Notes under the pieces: model-generated
The model's database searches: none
Told to the model about the DNA's origin: nothing
What the model saw: the letters and a program-made list of their open reading frames with translations, nothing else
Assembly: GCF_048569485.1 (NCBI RefSeq)
Contig: NC_134353.1
Location: forward strand, 531,371,008 to 531,435,007
Direction of reading: 5' to 3'
Source: Anomaloglossus baeobatrachus
Lineage: Eukaryota; Chordata; Amphibia; Anura; Aromobatidae
Length of the DNA: 64,000 nt
Program-made: the position numbers and the translations under genes
Part shown: piece after piece, positions 12,612-25,384 of the stretch
Numbering within the stretch: the first letter of the stretch is position 1
How the letters are laid out: the number at the start of each line of letters is the position of its first letter

Positions 12612-13227
12612 GGCTACTTTCACACTTGCGTTCAGCGGAGTCCGTCACTATGGAGAATAGCGCAGTCCGTTAACGCACTGCGCTATTCTCCATAGACTTA
12701 TATGGGCGACGCACTGTAACGCAAGTGTCTGCGTTGCATCCACTGGACGATGCAGCGTCGTTATTTTGACGCTGCGTCGGGCGGATGGAACGCTGCATGT
12801 AGCGTTTTTCTGCGCTTGGCGGAGTGTCAAAAAAACGCAACCTGCAGGAATCCGTTTGGCGTCCGTTGTTTTTATAATTGACGCCTATGGTGTCGGATTC
12901 CGTTAGAATGCGTCATTTGACGGATTCCATTAACGCATCCGTCTTTACACAACTGCGCATGCCCAGATGTGTAAAGTCAAGGAAAAAAAAACCTATAACG
13001 GATTGCGTTATTTTGTACGATCCGTAGCATCCGTTGTGCCACTGTATGCAACGCATCCGTTGCATGCGTCACACAACGCCAGGCTACGGATCCCGTCCAA
13101 CGCAAGTGTGAAACTAGCCTTACAGTGCGTCGTCCATATAAGTCTAAGAAGAATAGCGCAGTGCGTTAATGGACTGCGCTATTCTCCATAGTGACGGACT
13201 CCACTGAATGCAAATGTGAAAGTAGCC
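12612..13227. mobile_element. PIF-type MITE in LINE
   Basis: 616 bp, termini GGCTACTTTCACACTTGCG, flanked by TTA (12609-12611 and 13228-13230). An inner inverted repeat is built on ggagaatagcgcagt. No coding capacity. Confidence 0.9.
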
Positions 13228-13893
13228 TTACAAATAAGCTGAGCAGCAGCACTCAATGTGAAGCAGCAGCTGCTAAAGCAAACAAGATTTTAGTGTGTAT
13301 AAAAAGAGAGATTAGATCCCGAGATCCCAACGTATTGTTACCCCTCTATAAATCACTTGTAAGGCCACATCTGGAATATGGGATCCAGTTTTGGGCTCCA
13401 CATTTTAAAAAGTACATTCAGAAGTTAGTCAGTTCAAAGGCGGATAACTAGACTACTACAAGGAATGGAAGGCCTCCCATATGATGACAGGTTGAAAAAG
13501 CTAGATATGTTTAGCTTAGAAAAAAGACGTCTCAGAGGAGATCTCATTTATATGTATAAATACATGTGTGGTCAATATAAAGGACTGGCACATGACTTAT
13601 TCCTTCGAAAGACAATACTAAGGACCAGGGGGCATTCACTGCGAGTGGAAGAAAAGCGATTCCGGCAGCTAAATAGGAAAGGGTTCTTTAAGGTAGAGCA
13701 GTCAGACTGTGGAATGCCCTACCACAAGAGGTAGTAATGGCAGACACTATAACAGCTTTTAAAGGGCTGGATGATTTCCTCAGTACACACAACATTGTTT
13801 GTTATAAGTGACTTAGGGCCAAAATGTAGAATTAGTGGAGGAAGGTTGAACTAGATGGACCTAGGTCTTTTTTTCTACCTAAGTAACTATTTC

Positions 13894-16041
13894 TTGTAGC
13901 AGTCAGACTTTTTTCACTATATAAGTTCTTGCTATTTTGTGGGATAAGCTGTAGTTTTTTTTAAGTGCTCTTTTTTAAACAAGGCTGTGTTCTCACATAG
14001 AATAAATGCTGTATTTTTTTTCATCAGTTGTTTATTTTTGCTCACATGTTTTCTGTACATGAGCACAAGAAAAAAATATTACATTTTTGATGCATTTTTT
14101 TTAATTATTTTTCCCACTTTTTATGTGGATTTGAAGCAGTATTATTAATGTTTTTTCAGTTATAGAAAAGTATTAATTCTGGACTTAAAAGAGCAACTGT
14201 GTTTTTAACATGTGATTTTTACATGAATCTTTTTTCAGGCACCCCATAGAAGCCAAGAAAGACAAAGCGTCTTTAGATGCACAGTGAGCGGAGTTTCCAT
14301 GTCATTCACTTTGCATGGAAAGCTAAATGCAATAGATTTTGTGAACACAGTATTTATGCTATGTGACTCACAGATCCACGCCAACCGGTCCGAGCACGGA
14401 CTGCAAATGCACGGAATTGGCCATGGGTCTGCCGACCCGAGCGTGACAGCTTCCTCAAAATGTACAGATAAAAAGCAGCTCATAAAAAATGTAGCATTTA
14501 CACAGCTTCAGCATTTCTTTTTTTAACAACACCGCCATCGGCGATCCCTTGACGCAAACACAGGCTGTCGATAAGTTATAATGACAGCCGGGGGTCATCT
14601 GATGACCACTGTCATGAGTTAGTTTGTGTAGACAAAAATCATACAAGGGAGGTAAAGCATAATGAATAACGTTCTACCTGCTTTGTCCGATTTTTGTGTG
14701 ACATCATGTTTATTATATTTTTTATATTTTTTCAATAAAAGAAGTTTTAAGGAATTTACTAATTTACTTGTTTGGAAGCTGCATCGTTTTTCTTCCTCTA
14801 TATGTACAACTCAATGCCCAGCAGCGGTGAATTCTCGTACTTCCTCCTGGTTCCAGAAGATATGGACAACATACTAAGGCCCCCTTTACATGTCAGAGAA
14901 AAACACACGTTTTTCACTGAGGTGTTAAAGATGCAATTGGCCCTCCGTGTGCCACGATTTTGGCATGTGTGTGTTCTTCGTGTGCTATCCGTGATCGCAC
15001 ACGGAGATCAGGGATTTCTATATTCACCTGTCCACGCCGCTGCTGTCCATGGTGCTGATGTCTTCAGCCGCTGCTGTTACTTCCGGGTCGGCAGTGCAGT
15101 GAATATTCATGAGCATAATTAGTCGGCCTGGAAGCAGGAGACAGCAATGACCGTGACAGCATTGCTGGAGACAGGTGAACTTAAAAATAATTTTATTTCA
15201 ATGTCCCTGTACAGGGGTTAGCTCCGGGTTGCCTCTCTGGGGGAGTCCGGTGCACGGTCCCATGAATCCACCTCCAGGACGTTACAGTATCCAATTTACA
15301 TTGTCATTCATCTAGCAGCACACATGGGTCAATTAAATCAGTTGGTAATGTGCTATGCCGAAAACAAACCCTGCTATTTGCACACGTGTGGTCTGAGCTG
15401 CCGCTATACTGCTCTGGCACAAAACAAATGCATGTAAAGAGTAATTTATAAAAATTTAAATGGACAACTAAATCTGATCAATTACTATACCTTGGTGTGG
15501 GGCAGACCGTCTCTCCACCTCGACGTACGTTTCGCAAACGCTCCTTCAAAAGGAGGCGTGTGTTGGGGTGGGAGGACGCTGTCAGTAATATACCATCCTG
15601 CTACCAATCAATTAAGCCCATTCTTAAAATAGACCAATAGATGTATATCATGAATGTGTCAGGCTTCTCTGTAGCGCATGACGTCGTAACTGCCTGGCCC
15701 TTTCAATAGACTTCCTGGCTGCACGTGCTGGACCGCAGGCATGAAATGCAGGCATGAAACGCATGCAGATCCATAATGCACGTGGCCAGAAAATCAAGGA
15801 GTGTGAATCGGCACAAGCGCATCGCCTGTATGGGTATGTATAGACAATCCAAACTAAGTACTGAATATACGAACTAGAATAATTAAAGCCTTCAATGTCT
15901 GAAATCGGCCATCTCAATATGCTGGATGTGACAAGCAGATTGTTATATAGAAAAATGGAAGATTTTAGTCAAGAAATACGAGAGATAGTCAGTCCTATTA
16001 CATATTATAACCCAGGTGTAAAGAGTTCATCATACAAATAT
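13894..16041. other. AT-rich intergenic DNA with degenerate repeats
   Basis: No gene seen. The stretch at 14881-15180 opens with a GGCCCCCTTTACATG-like motif resembling MITE ends elsewhere in the window. At 15510-15575 lies a GC-rich segment with an imperfect palindrome (cgctccttc / aaggaggcg), similar to 3' parts of retroelements but not assigned. Confidence 0.5.
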
Positions 16042-16562
16042 TGTGAGGTAGCAGTGTTGCTTGGGCAAAAACGTGAGGCAGTGAGGCAGCAGCGTGTTCA
16101 CACCAACAGTCTATTTATTGTTGCAGCATAAATAGATCCAATTTCCCACTGTCAAAGTCTCTTCCGGATCACAGCCGGTGCATATAGACAAATTCTTTGC
16201 ATCAAAAAGTCTTGTTACCTTAGGACCCCGTTAACCGCAGGGATCTGTGTAAGGTTCTCCTAGGCTCACACTCTTGGCCTGTGTTCACTCCACACAGAGC
16301 CAGCCCAGCTCACATGGCATGTGTTAGCTTCACCAAGCCTGGCTCTCAACTGAGACACACCCTGCTGTGCTCTGCATGATTTTAAATGAAAATGCCGGAC
16401 ATGAGGATTACTACAAAACCTGGACTGGGAGGAGGGATCTGTCTCCCTGTTACCCTTTGTGCTATACTCCCAGTAATAGCTATAGCAAACTCAGAGGGTT
16501 TCCAGACACATTCTAGGGGACACATAGCGGTCTTCAAATATTACCCCTGTCACTGCCTCACA
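16042..16562 (-). repeat. LTR (3' LTR of the minus-strand Gypsy element)
   Basis: 521 bp, TGTGAGGTAGCAG to CTGCCTCACA. Confidence 0.95.
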
Positions 16563-19500
16563 TATCCCCCCCCTCAGTTCAAACGGGCGGGGTTGAACTT
16601 TTGCCAACATACAGGGACCTCTGGACAGGGCATCCGCATTGCCCTGCAACCTACCAGCCCGGTGTTCCACAGAAAAGTGAAAGTTCTGCAAGGAGAGAAA
16701 CCACCTGGTGACTCTAGCATTTCTCTCCTTAGCATTCCTCATCCAGACCAAAGGGGAGTGGTCTGTCACCAGGCGAAAGTGTCGCCCCAGCAGGTAGTAG
16801 CGTAGGGATTCCAGAGCCCATTTTATGGCCAGGCACTCCTTCTCCACTATGCTATAGTTCTTCTCTGCCGGGGTGAGTTTTCTACTCAAATAGGTGACCG
16901 GGTGCTCTTCCCCATCTACCTCCTGGGACAGAACTGCACCCAGACCCACCTCAGAGGCATCTGCCTGTACTATAAACTCCTTTTAAAAGTCAGGGTTGAC
17001 AAGGACAGGCTGACCACATAGGACAACCTTTAGCGCCTGAAAGGCTTCCTCTGCTTGTGTATTCCAGTGGACCATAACCGACTTCTTCCCCTTTAAGAGA
17101 TCGGTCAAAGGCGCCGACCTTCCAGCAAAATTGGGTATGAATCGTCGGTAATACCCCATTATACCCAGAAAGGCTCTTACCTGTTTTGTGGTAAGGGGAC
17201 GAGGCCAGTTTTGAATGGCTTCGATTTTGTTTACTTGTGGCTTGATAACCCCTTGGCCTATCACATACCCCAAGTAACGGGCTTCTTTGAGACCCATAGC
17301 ACATTTGCTTGGATTCGCCGTCAGACCAGCCGCTCTGAGCGAATCCACCACCGCTTGTACCTGAGATAAGTGGGTGCTCCAGTCATTGCTATAGATGATG
17401 ATGTCATCCAAATATGCGGAGGCAAATGGTTGATGGGGTTCTAACACTATGTCCATTAATCTCTGAAACGTGGCTGGAGCCCCATGTAAACCAAATGGCA
17501 AGACGACATAGTGATAGAGCCCCCCTGGCATGACAAAAGCGGTCTTTTCTTTTGCCGCCTCTGTCAGCGGCACCTGCCAGTAACCTTTAGTGAGATCGAG
17601 AGTCGTGAAGTACTGGGCCCGTCCCAGTCTCTCTATCAGCTCATCGACCCTGGGCATGGGATACATATCAAATTTCGAAACCTCATTTAACTTTCGGAAG
17701 TCATTACAGAATCTTAAAGAACCGTCTGGTTTCGGAATCAGCACAATGGGACTGGCCCATTCGCTCGTGGATTTTTCAATAACCCCTAGTTGGAGCATCT
17801 TTTTTACCTCCTCCGCAATGGCTTGCCTACGAGCCTCTGGTACTCGGTATGGCCTCAGGCGTACCCTTATTTGAAGCTCGGTGACAATATCATGGTGGAT
17901 TACGGTTGTTCGGCCGGGTAGGCTTGAGAACACATCCGTATTCCGCTGCACTAACCTCCGAGACTCCCGTCTCTGTTTTGAGAGAGAATCACCTATCCTC
18001 ACTCCCAATTCATCATCAGGGGACTCCTCCTTGGTTGTTGTCAAGGCACCTGAAAAGGTTAGGTCCAATGCTACGTCAGCCACCATACATTCCCTGTCTT
18101 TCCATGCCTTCAGCAGGTTTACATGGTAGATTTGCTCTGGTTTTCTTCTACCTGGCTGATACACCTTATAGTTTACTTCCCCCACTTTCTCCCGGATCTC
18201 ATAGGGACCTTGCCATTTGGCTAAGAACTTACTTTCTGCAGTAGGTATTAGGACTAAGACACGATCTCCCGGTTTAAAAGACCTGATGGAGGCATTTCTA
18301 TTATACTGAGTACTTTGGGCTGCCTGAGCATCCAGCAAATGCTCTTTAACAATGGGCATTATTGCCGTGATACGATCCTGCATACCCATAACGTATTCCA
18401 CTGTGCTTTTGTGAGGGGTGGGCTCCTGTTCCCAAGTTTCCTTAACTATATCCAGCAGTCCCCGCGGATGTCTGCCATACAGTAACTCAAATGGCGAGAA
18501 CCCGGTGGAAGATTGTGGGACCTCGCGGATAGCGAACATTAAATAGGGCAATAACATGTCCCAATCTTTCCCCTCTTTGGAGACCACCTTTTTCAACATA
18601 GCCTTCAGAGTTTTATTAAAACGTTCCACTAGACCATCAGTCTGGGGATGGTACACTGACGTGCGTAGCTGCTTGATCTGGAGGAGTTTGCACAGTTCCT
18701 TTGTAATTTTAGACATAAAGGGAGTGCCCTGATCGGTCAGGATTTCTTTGGGTAACCCCACGCGACAGAACATAGCAAACAACTCCCGAGCAATAAGCCT
18801 CGCCGAGGTGTGACGTAGTGGAATGGCCTCCGGATAACGTGTCGCGTAATCCATCACTACCAGGATGTGCTGGTGACCACGGGCTGATTTTACAATGGGT
18901 CCAATCAGATCCATAGCAATCCGCTCAAAAGGCACCTCTATAATGGGTAAAGGTATCAGAGGACTACGGAAACGGTGCGTTGGTGCGGTCAACTGACAAA
19001 CTGGGCAGGACTCACAGAACCTCTTAATTTCTGCGCCGACCCCTGGCCAGTAAAACCGCTGAAACATGCGTTCCCGCGTTTTCTCTTCACCTAGGTGCCC
19101 ACTCATTAGGTGGTTATGAGCCAATTCCAAGGTCTGACGGCGGTACGGCTGAGGGACCACCAACTGTTCCACTATTTCCCCCCGGATTGTATCAACCCGA
19201 TAGAGCAACTCTCGCTTTAGAGCCATGTAGGGAGTTTCCAGCCTGGCACCAGGCCGCTGGGGTACCCCATCAATTACCTGTACATTTCCACGTCCAGGAG
19301 CCAATGTGGGGTCCCGGAGCTGTGCTGTTCCGAAATTATCTGGAGACACGTTCAACTCCGGGATTGCCTCGGGTGGCTCAACCTCTCCTGCCATTACCTC
19401 TAGGGGGAACCTGGCAGGGTTACACTCTGTCCCTATACTGGTGACCCCTACGGCAGGTATCCCTGAGTCGGGATCGTCCGGCTCAGGGCCTGGTTCAATC

Positions 19501-21079
19501 ATACACCTCGGAGGTCTAGGTCGCCTCCCACATAATGTCCAGAACAGGGGCGAGTCTCTTCCCAAAATAACAGCATATGTAAGTCTTTTCATCACCCCCA
19601 CTTCATGTTGAACCTCTCCACACGAGGTAGCAATGGTGACCCTTTCCATAGGGTATTCACGTAGGTCTCCATGAATACAAAGTACCCCTACTTTATGTCT
19701 CGTAGGGTTTTCCCCAGAGACCAAGGAGGCATGTACAAGAGTCACTACACTTCCTGAGTCCAACAAAGCCTCTACTGTATAGCCATTAACACGTACTGTG
19801 CAGAGATGGGGCTCCTCCCCTATAGTAACAGTGCTTGCGGTACAAATAGTATGGGCATACATTGATACCCGGCGAGCGTACCGGCAGTCCATGGGTTCTG
19901 ATGTGAGTGGGCACTGTGCCATCACATGCCCGAACTGATGGCACCGCCAGCACATAACAGCAGAGGTGTCCCTGTTTCGGGTGTCTGACTTTGGGGAACC
20001 GGGACTCCTGCTGACCTTAGTCTGGGGTTTACTCTCTGCCAGGGCTGAAGACGGGGCAGCACCCGAGGGGGGACGGGAGTCTTTTACCAACTGTGAAGGG
20101 GGCGTATCCCTATGGAGTGCCCGCCGTGAAGCAGAGTCCTGGACCAACTCCTGGGTAGCTGTGTAGCGTTCCACCAAATTCACTAGCTGGTCTAGGGTAC
20201 CGGGGTCCCCCTGTCCCACCCACCGTTGAATGGGGGCTGGCAAAGTCCGCACAAACCGTTCAATCACCACCCGCTCAATCATCTGTCCGGGGTTCAAGGT
20301 CTCCGGCTGCAGCCATTTTTTTACAAGGTCCAGTAAGACATGGGCCTGTGAGCGTGCAGGTTTTCCCTCCTCAAAGGACCACTGATTCACTCGTTGGGCC
20401 CGGAGATAAGTGTTAACCCCCATTCGTGCAAGGATCTCACCTTTCAGTGTGCCATAGTCCTTGGCATCCTCCGTGCTGAGATCCAGGTAGGCTTTTTGGG
20501 GGTTCACCTACCAAGAACGGGGCCACGACATCAGTCCAACGGTCGATAGACAATTTCTCTCACTCAGCGGTCCTCTCAAACACGGAGAGAAAGGCTTCTG
20601 GGTCATCCTCTGCACTCATCCTCGTAAGTGCTGCCCTTACTCTGTCCTGGGCCGCAGGAAGGACTGGATGACCTGGAGTTACCGCTGGGAGCGCTTCTCG
20701 CAGAGCAGAAAGCTGCTTAGCCAACAAGCTGTTTGTCTCCTGTTGCTGAATGAACGCCCGCTGGAGCTGGACATTGGTTTGTTGCTCCCGAGCATTAGCC
20801 TGGGCCAGCTGCTTTACAAGATCCTCCATAGTGGCTGCTGAGTTAAACTGTAACTTTGCAGGCTTGATCATAAACATGTGAAAACTGGGTTGTTGCCCCT
20901 AGCAACCAGGCTGCAACGCCTGTAAGCTTCGTGGACCCGCCGATCCACCGCAAACAGTCAGTAAAAAAAAAAAACAATTCCTTTTTTTTTTTTTTTTTTC
21001 TTCTTCTTCTCCCGGGTAAGTACCTCTTAGGCCATTGCCCTTAGCAACCAGGCTGCAATGCCCGCATTCTCCACCATAA

Positions 21080-21600
21080 TGTGAGGTAGCAGCGTTGCTT
21101 GGGCAAAAACGTGAGGCAGTGAGGCAGCAGCGTGTTCACACCAACAGTCTATTTATTGTTGCAGCATAAATAGATCCAATTTCCCACTGTCAAAGTCTCT
21201 TCCGGATCACAGCCGGTGCATATAGACAAATTCTTTGCATCAAAAAGTCTTGTTACCTTAGGACCCTGTTAACCGCAGGGATCTGTGTAAGGTTCTCCTA
21301 GGCTCACACTCTTGGCCTGTGTTCACTCCACACAGAGCCAGCCCAGCTCACATGGCATGTGTTAGCTTCACCAAGCCTGGCTCTCAACTGAGACACACCC
21401 TGCTGTGCTCTGCATGATTTTAAATGAAAATGCCGGACATGAGGATTGCTACAAAACCTGGACTGGGAGGAGGGATCTGTCTCCCTGTTACCCTTTGTGC
21501 TATACTCCCAGTAATAGCTATAGCAAACTCAGAGGGTTTCCAGACACATTCTGGGGGACACATAGCGGTCTTCAAATATTACCCCTGTCACTGCCTCACA
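21080..21600 (-). repeat. LTR (5' LTR of the minus-strand Gypsy element)
   Basis: 521 bp, about 99% identical to the left LTR by eye. The base pairs just inside it read, on the minus strand, TGGTGGAGAATGCGGG, a candidate primer-binding site; the tRNA is not assigned. Confidence 0.95.
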
Positions 21601-21604
21601 ATAT

Positions 21605-22255
21605 AAGTATATGCTATTATTAAATAAACAAAATAAATTAAATGAATTAATAGCAGTGAAAAACATTTAGTCTGGCGCTTTCATAATTAAGGTATATGTT
21701 AATAGTGCTTGTTCTTCATATATTCTTCAAGATCATAGCTATACAAATAGGGGGGGAGCCTCTTAAAGATAACAACGTCCATCAGAGCATCACGGATTTT
21801 TGAACTATAGTGCCCATTTTCAATGGTCTGGGCTTCGGCACAAAGAGCATATAGAAAAATATGAAATTAAAATTGTATACATTAGCAACTTAAAAACAAC
21901 AGCTAAAAACATTATCCACCACTAAAAAAACCCTCATCCTGAAAAGACTCATCGAAACATATATAGACTAAATCAATTAATGAATTATTATTAGAGAAAC
22001 AGTGCCTACATCTAGAATTAGTTCTATATATAATGGAAATCATATAAATCCCAAATCTAATCATTTAGAAAAGATGGCGCTGTTGGATAAGTTCACTGGA
22101 CAGTATTAATGTCAATTACTAAAACTTAACTTTATCACAAGGTAACTTTATCACATATGCATTTCTATGGAGGCATGACAGGGACAACTGCCTGAACAAC
22201 TTTCCTACCGAAAGCCATCTTTTGATTAGAGAGAACATCTAATTTGTAATGTTTA
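21605..22255. other. AT-rich flank, no gene seen
   Basis: Continuation of the DNA into which the Gypsy element inserted. It is low in complexity around 21600-21660. No frame or repeat family is recognised. Confidence 0.5.
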
Positions 22256-24445
22256 CAAAAAGTAGAAGGACCTGACTAAGTAGCTGCAGCATAAATCTGA
22301 CCAAGGGAAGCCCCTGCTCTAGATGCCCAGTAAGTGGAAAGCGCCCTAGTGGAATGGGCCCTGACAACCCCCGGGAGAGGAACCTTCGCTGAAGAATAGG
22401 CCAACTGAATTACGGATCTAACCCATCTAGCCAAGGAGGATTTAGATGCCTTCCTGCCTTTGTTTTTCCCCGCAAAATTAATGAACAAATTAGAGTCCAC
22501 TCTCCAGCTCCAGGTTGCCTGCTAAGAGGCCAATAGCACCACACGAACATCCAAGGAATGTAGCTCCTGCTCTTTTGCATTTCTGGAAGATCAACAGAAG
22601 GATGGTTGCACAATCTCCTGATTGGACGTAGAAGTAGACACGACTTTAGGAGAAAAGGAAGGATCCAGCTTTAAGACCACGCATTCGTCTCTCACTTTAA
22701 GGTATGGGTCTTCGATGGAGAGAGCCTGAAGTTCCCCTATTCGTTTAGCGGAAGTAATGGCCACCAATAAGATTGTTTTTAGGGAAAGATGTTTAATATC
22801 CAGAGCCAAATTCACGGAATAAGGATGGCCACATAGAAAATTCAGGATTAGATTCTGGTCCCAAGGCGGAGACGTACTTCTCAAAGTGGGTCGTAGTCGC
22901 TGAACTGCTTTCATGAACCTCAGTATCCAAGGATGGGCGGCCAACTGAGTGTCGAGGAACCCATGAAAGTACAAAAAAACTTTCCAGATTTTATGGTGGA
23001 TAGCTTTAGTGACTGGTTTTCTGCTTGCCAGCATAGTGGTAATCACCTGATCCGAGATATTCTGAACGAGCTGTAGTTGTTGTAGGTTGTGATGTCGAAG
23101 AGGACCCTGAGAGAGTAGATCCTCCCGGAGTAGACGTCTTCTTAAGAACCTTCACTATTGGAACATCAATCACTAGAACAGTGTCCCAAAATTTCACATC
23201 TTCTGCATTGAAGGGCAGACGGTTCTTAAATTCAAGAGGGATAAAGGCTCCTTTTTCCACCTTCTCCCACTCCTCCATGATCATGTCCTTCAAATGATCA
23301 TTCATGAGAAACACCTGAGAACGCTTGGACCGTAGACCTGCAAACATCTGATCCTGGACAGAAGCTGGGCCCTCCTCCTTGTCAATCTGCATGGTACGAC
23401 GGACTAAACACAGGAGAGCATCAGTATCCCTGGAGTCAAATTGGTAGGATTTCTTCCCATGCCGGGTAGGTGACAACTCTGAGGCAGAGGACGACCGAGA
23501 GGTAGAAGTCTCCTCATCCGAAGATGGTTCTCTCTCTCTCTCTCTCCTGGGTCTTTTCCGCTCCCCGAGGGCCTGAAATGTAGTAGACAGGGATGCCACG
23601 GATGCCTGGACTTCTTCTCTAATGATATTACGCATGTTAGACAGTAGGGACTCCTGTTCTTCATTAAGCAGGGCTGTGATGCATGTGGCACACAGACGCT
23701 TTACGTAAGAGTCTGCCAACTTGCAATTGCAATTGGAACACTTTTTAGATTTGGCAACAGATTTTTTAGCCGTATCCTTTTTCTTTTCTGCAGCAGGGGC
23801 CGGAGGGGAGTCACTGTCCTGAGGGAAACATATATAGGCACCTGTTAAAAACATACTAAACAGACCCCGCTGGGAAGCAAAAGAAGTCTAATTACAGAGG
23901 CCGCAGGTGACTCTGGTGGGGCTTTAGATTTCTGTGAACACTTCATGTTCACAGAAGCAAGGATCAATAGGTACACTGCACCCCCCCCTTTTTTATACTA
24001 TACCGTTCCACGTCGCCTCGGTCTACTCTCTCCATGCGGTTCTGACGCGGCGCCACCGCCGACCTCAGCGGCTGAACCGGAAGTGTCCTCTCGTGACCCC
24101 AGAGGTTCTCCCCGAAGCACTCCGGCAGGCATGCTGGAGCGAGGCGCCGAGAGACCCCCCGTGTTGGGGGAAGCAGCACATGCTGGGAGCTCCCACTCTG
24201 ACCAGCCTGGCTGAGGGACCGGTCCTCTGGTATCATCCATGGACTCGCTTCCCCAGGGAGGAGGCAGCACAAAACCACCACCGCTCCCCTGGGCCTGGAG
24301 GTAAGATCTTCTGCTCTTACAGGCTATCCTGTGTAGGGACAGGAATAACACTGGTGTGGCTTTTGACCTTTTGCATGTGTTCCTGTCCCTACAGAGGATA
24401 GGGAGCAACCTCCCGTGGTGCTGTCATGAGGGACGTCCTGGAAAG
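22256..24445 (-). mobile_element. Reduced DIRS-type retrotransposon fragment
   Basis: A fossil on the minus strand. From its 5' side it shows a gag-like part with two CxxC pairs near the start (about 23.65-23.85 kb; KKCSNCNCKL and LCATC) and then, directly, a tyrosine-recombinase part (about 23.05-22.27 kb) with the arginine motif TSAKRIGEL and the HSTR box. No reverse transcriptase or RNase H is seen between them, and the left terminus is not recognised. The right end (24330-24440) holds an inverted pair around gtagggacagga / tcctgtccctac. It is broken and more decayed than the copy at 52714-58709, and only distantly like it. Confidence 0.82.
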
Positions 24446-25384
24446 TGCGATTGCACTATTGTTTTATAGATATTCCCTATATGGTAAAACTGATGTATGG
24501 GTGTGATGCCTGAGGTCGGTGCAAGTTCGTAGCCACCAAACATGAATACGTTTACTTTTATGTAAGGGGTTAAAAAAAAAATCAGAAGTTTGTAAAAAAA
24601 AAAATGTGGCGTACGTTTTGCGCCATTTTCCATGACGCGTAGCATTTTCATTTTTCGAGATCTATGGCTCAATGACTGTTTATTTTTTGTACCGGTTATT
24701 GCATTTTGCGCAAAACCTGCAGCGACCATGAAACGTAATTTTGGCGTTTTAGAATTTTTTTGCCGCTACGTCGTTTACCGATGAGATTAATTCATTTTAT
24801 ATTTTGATATGTCGGGCGTTTCTGAACGTGGCGATAACAAATGTGTGTATATTTATTTTTTTAACCCTTTCATTTTTAATGGGGCGAATGGGGGTGATTT
24901 GAACTCTTAGGTTTTTTATTTTTTTTTAATTTTTTAAAACTGTTTTTTTTTTTCTATTTTAGTAGTACCTATAGGGGGCTATAAGGATCAGCAGTTTAAT
25001 AGCTCATTCATTTCTCCCGATCAGAGCAGCACCACTCAGACCGGGAGAAATGATCATCTCTTGTAAGCTGCAGTACTCGGCTGCTTCTTACAGGATTTTA
25101 GTCATGTGAGCTACAGGAGCCATCGTCACATCACGTCCGGTGGTGGCCTGTGAGTACAGATCTACCGTGATCGCTGTTAATATGGCGCTGTCACATCTTG
25201 ACAGCGCCATTTAAGGGCTTAACAGGTACGGGAGGATAGCAATTCCACTCGCACCTGCTAAGTACATGTCGGCTGTACAATTCAGCTGACGTGTGCGCAT
25301 TGCCACCTGCAGCCCACAGCAGCAGGTGGGGATTAACACTATGATCACAGGGATGTAATATTGCTGCCTGCGATTCTTAAGAGG
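24446..25384. repeat. Unassigned interspersed repeat-like DNA
   Basis: No gene. It contains poly(A) and poly(T) runs (24570-24605, 24915-24960), a short inverted repeat around 25010-25050 (tttctcccgatc / accgggagaaa) and another at 25185-25215 (atggcgctgtcacatcttga and its inverse). The texture suggests a decayed transposon. Confidence 0.45.

Larger units (their letters stand above)
8700..13893 (+). mobile_element. CR1/L2-group LINE fragment split by three DNA elements
   Basis: A non-LTR retrotransposon reverse-transcriptase fragment. Reading around the inserts, it shows VVPIFKKGKR (8745-8767 and 9174 on), NYHPVSLTS (about 9200), VIYLDFAKAFD (9398-9431), VPQGSVLGPILFNLFINDL (about 12331-12390), the catalytic FADDTKLC (about 12418-12440), then LVRPHLEYGIQFWAP (about 13350-13400) and SLEKRRLRGDLI (about 13513-13550). 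The 3' tail near 13840-13890 resembles CR1-type 3' ends. A stop follows DLD at about 12494 and there are other frame losses near 13440, so the copy is dead and 5'-truncated. Elements at 8768-9169, 9454-12200 and 12612-13227 interrupt it. The clade within the jockey/CR1 group is uncertain. Confidence 0.88.
16042..21600 (-). mobile_element. Gmr1-type Gypsy LTR retrotransposon, nearly whole
   Basis: A fossil Ty3/Gypsy-class element on the minus strand with 521-bp LTRs and a 4-bp target duplication atat (16038-16041 and 21601-21604). Order from its 5' end: gag start (about 20.88 kb); a gag segment resembling the SCAN fold (about 20.1-20.5 kb); a CCHC knuckle CWRCHQFGHVMAQC (about 19.93 kb); an aspartic protease with LLDSGS (about 19.76 kb); an HHCC and DDE integrase (about 19.1-18.45 kb, with LTDQG and LVERFNK); a reverse transcriptase (about 17.9-17.1 kb, YLDD near 17.4 kb); and RNase H (about 16.95-16.55 kb). 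Integrase ahead of reverse transcriptase is the Gmr1 order, not the usual Gypsy order. A pyrimidine run next to the left LTR is the minus-strand polypurine tract. The LTRs differ at about four positions by eye, so it is young (order of a few million years). About two breaks are apparent. Confidence 0.92.

Noticed and set aside
15510-15575. GC-rich palindromic motif thought to be an rRNA- or tRNA-like element
   Set aside because: No A/B boxes or cloverleaf; it more likely belongs to a decayed retroelement 3' end.
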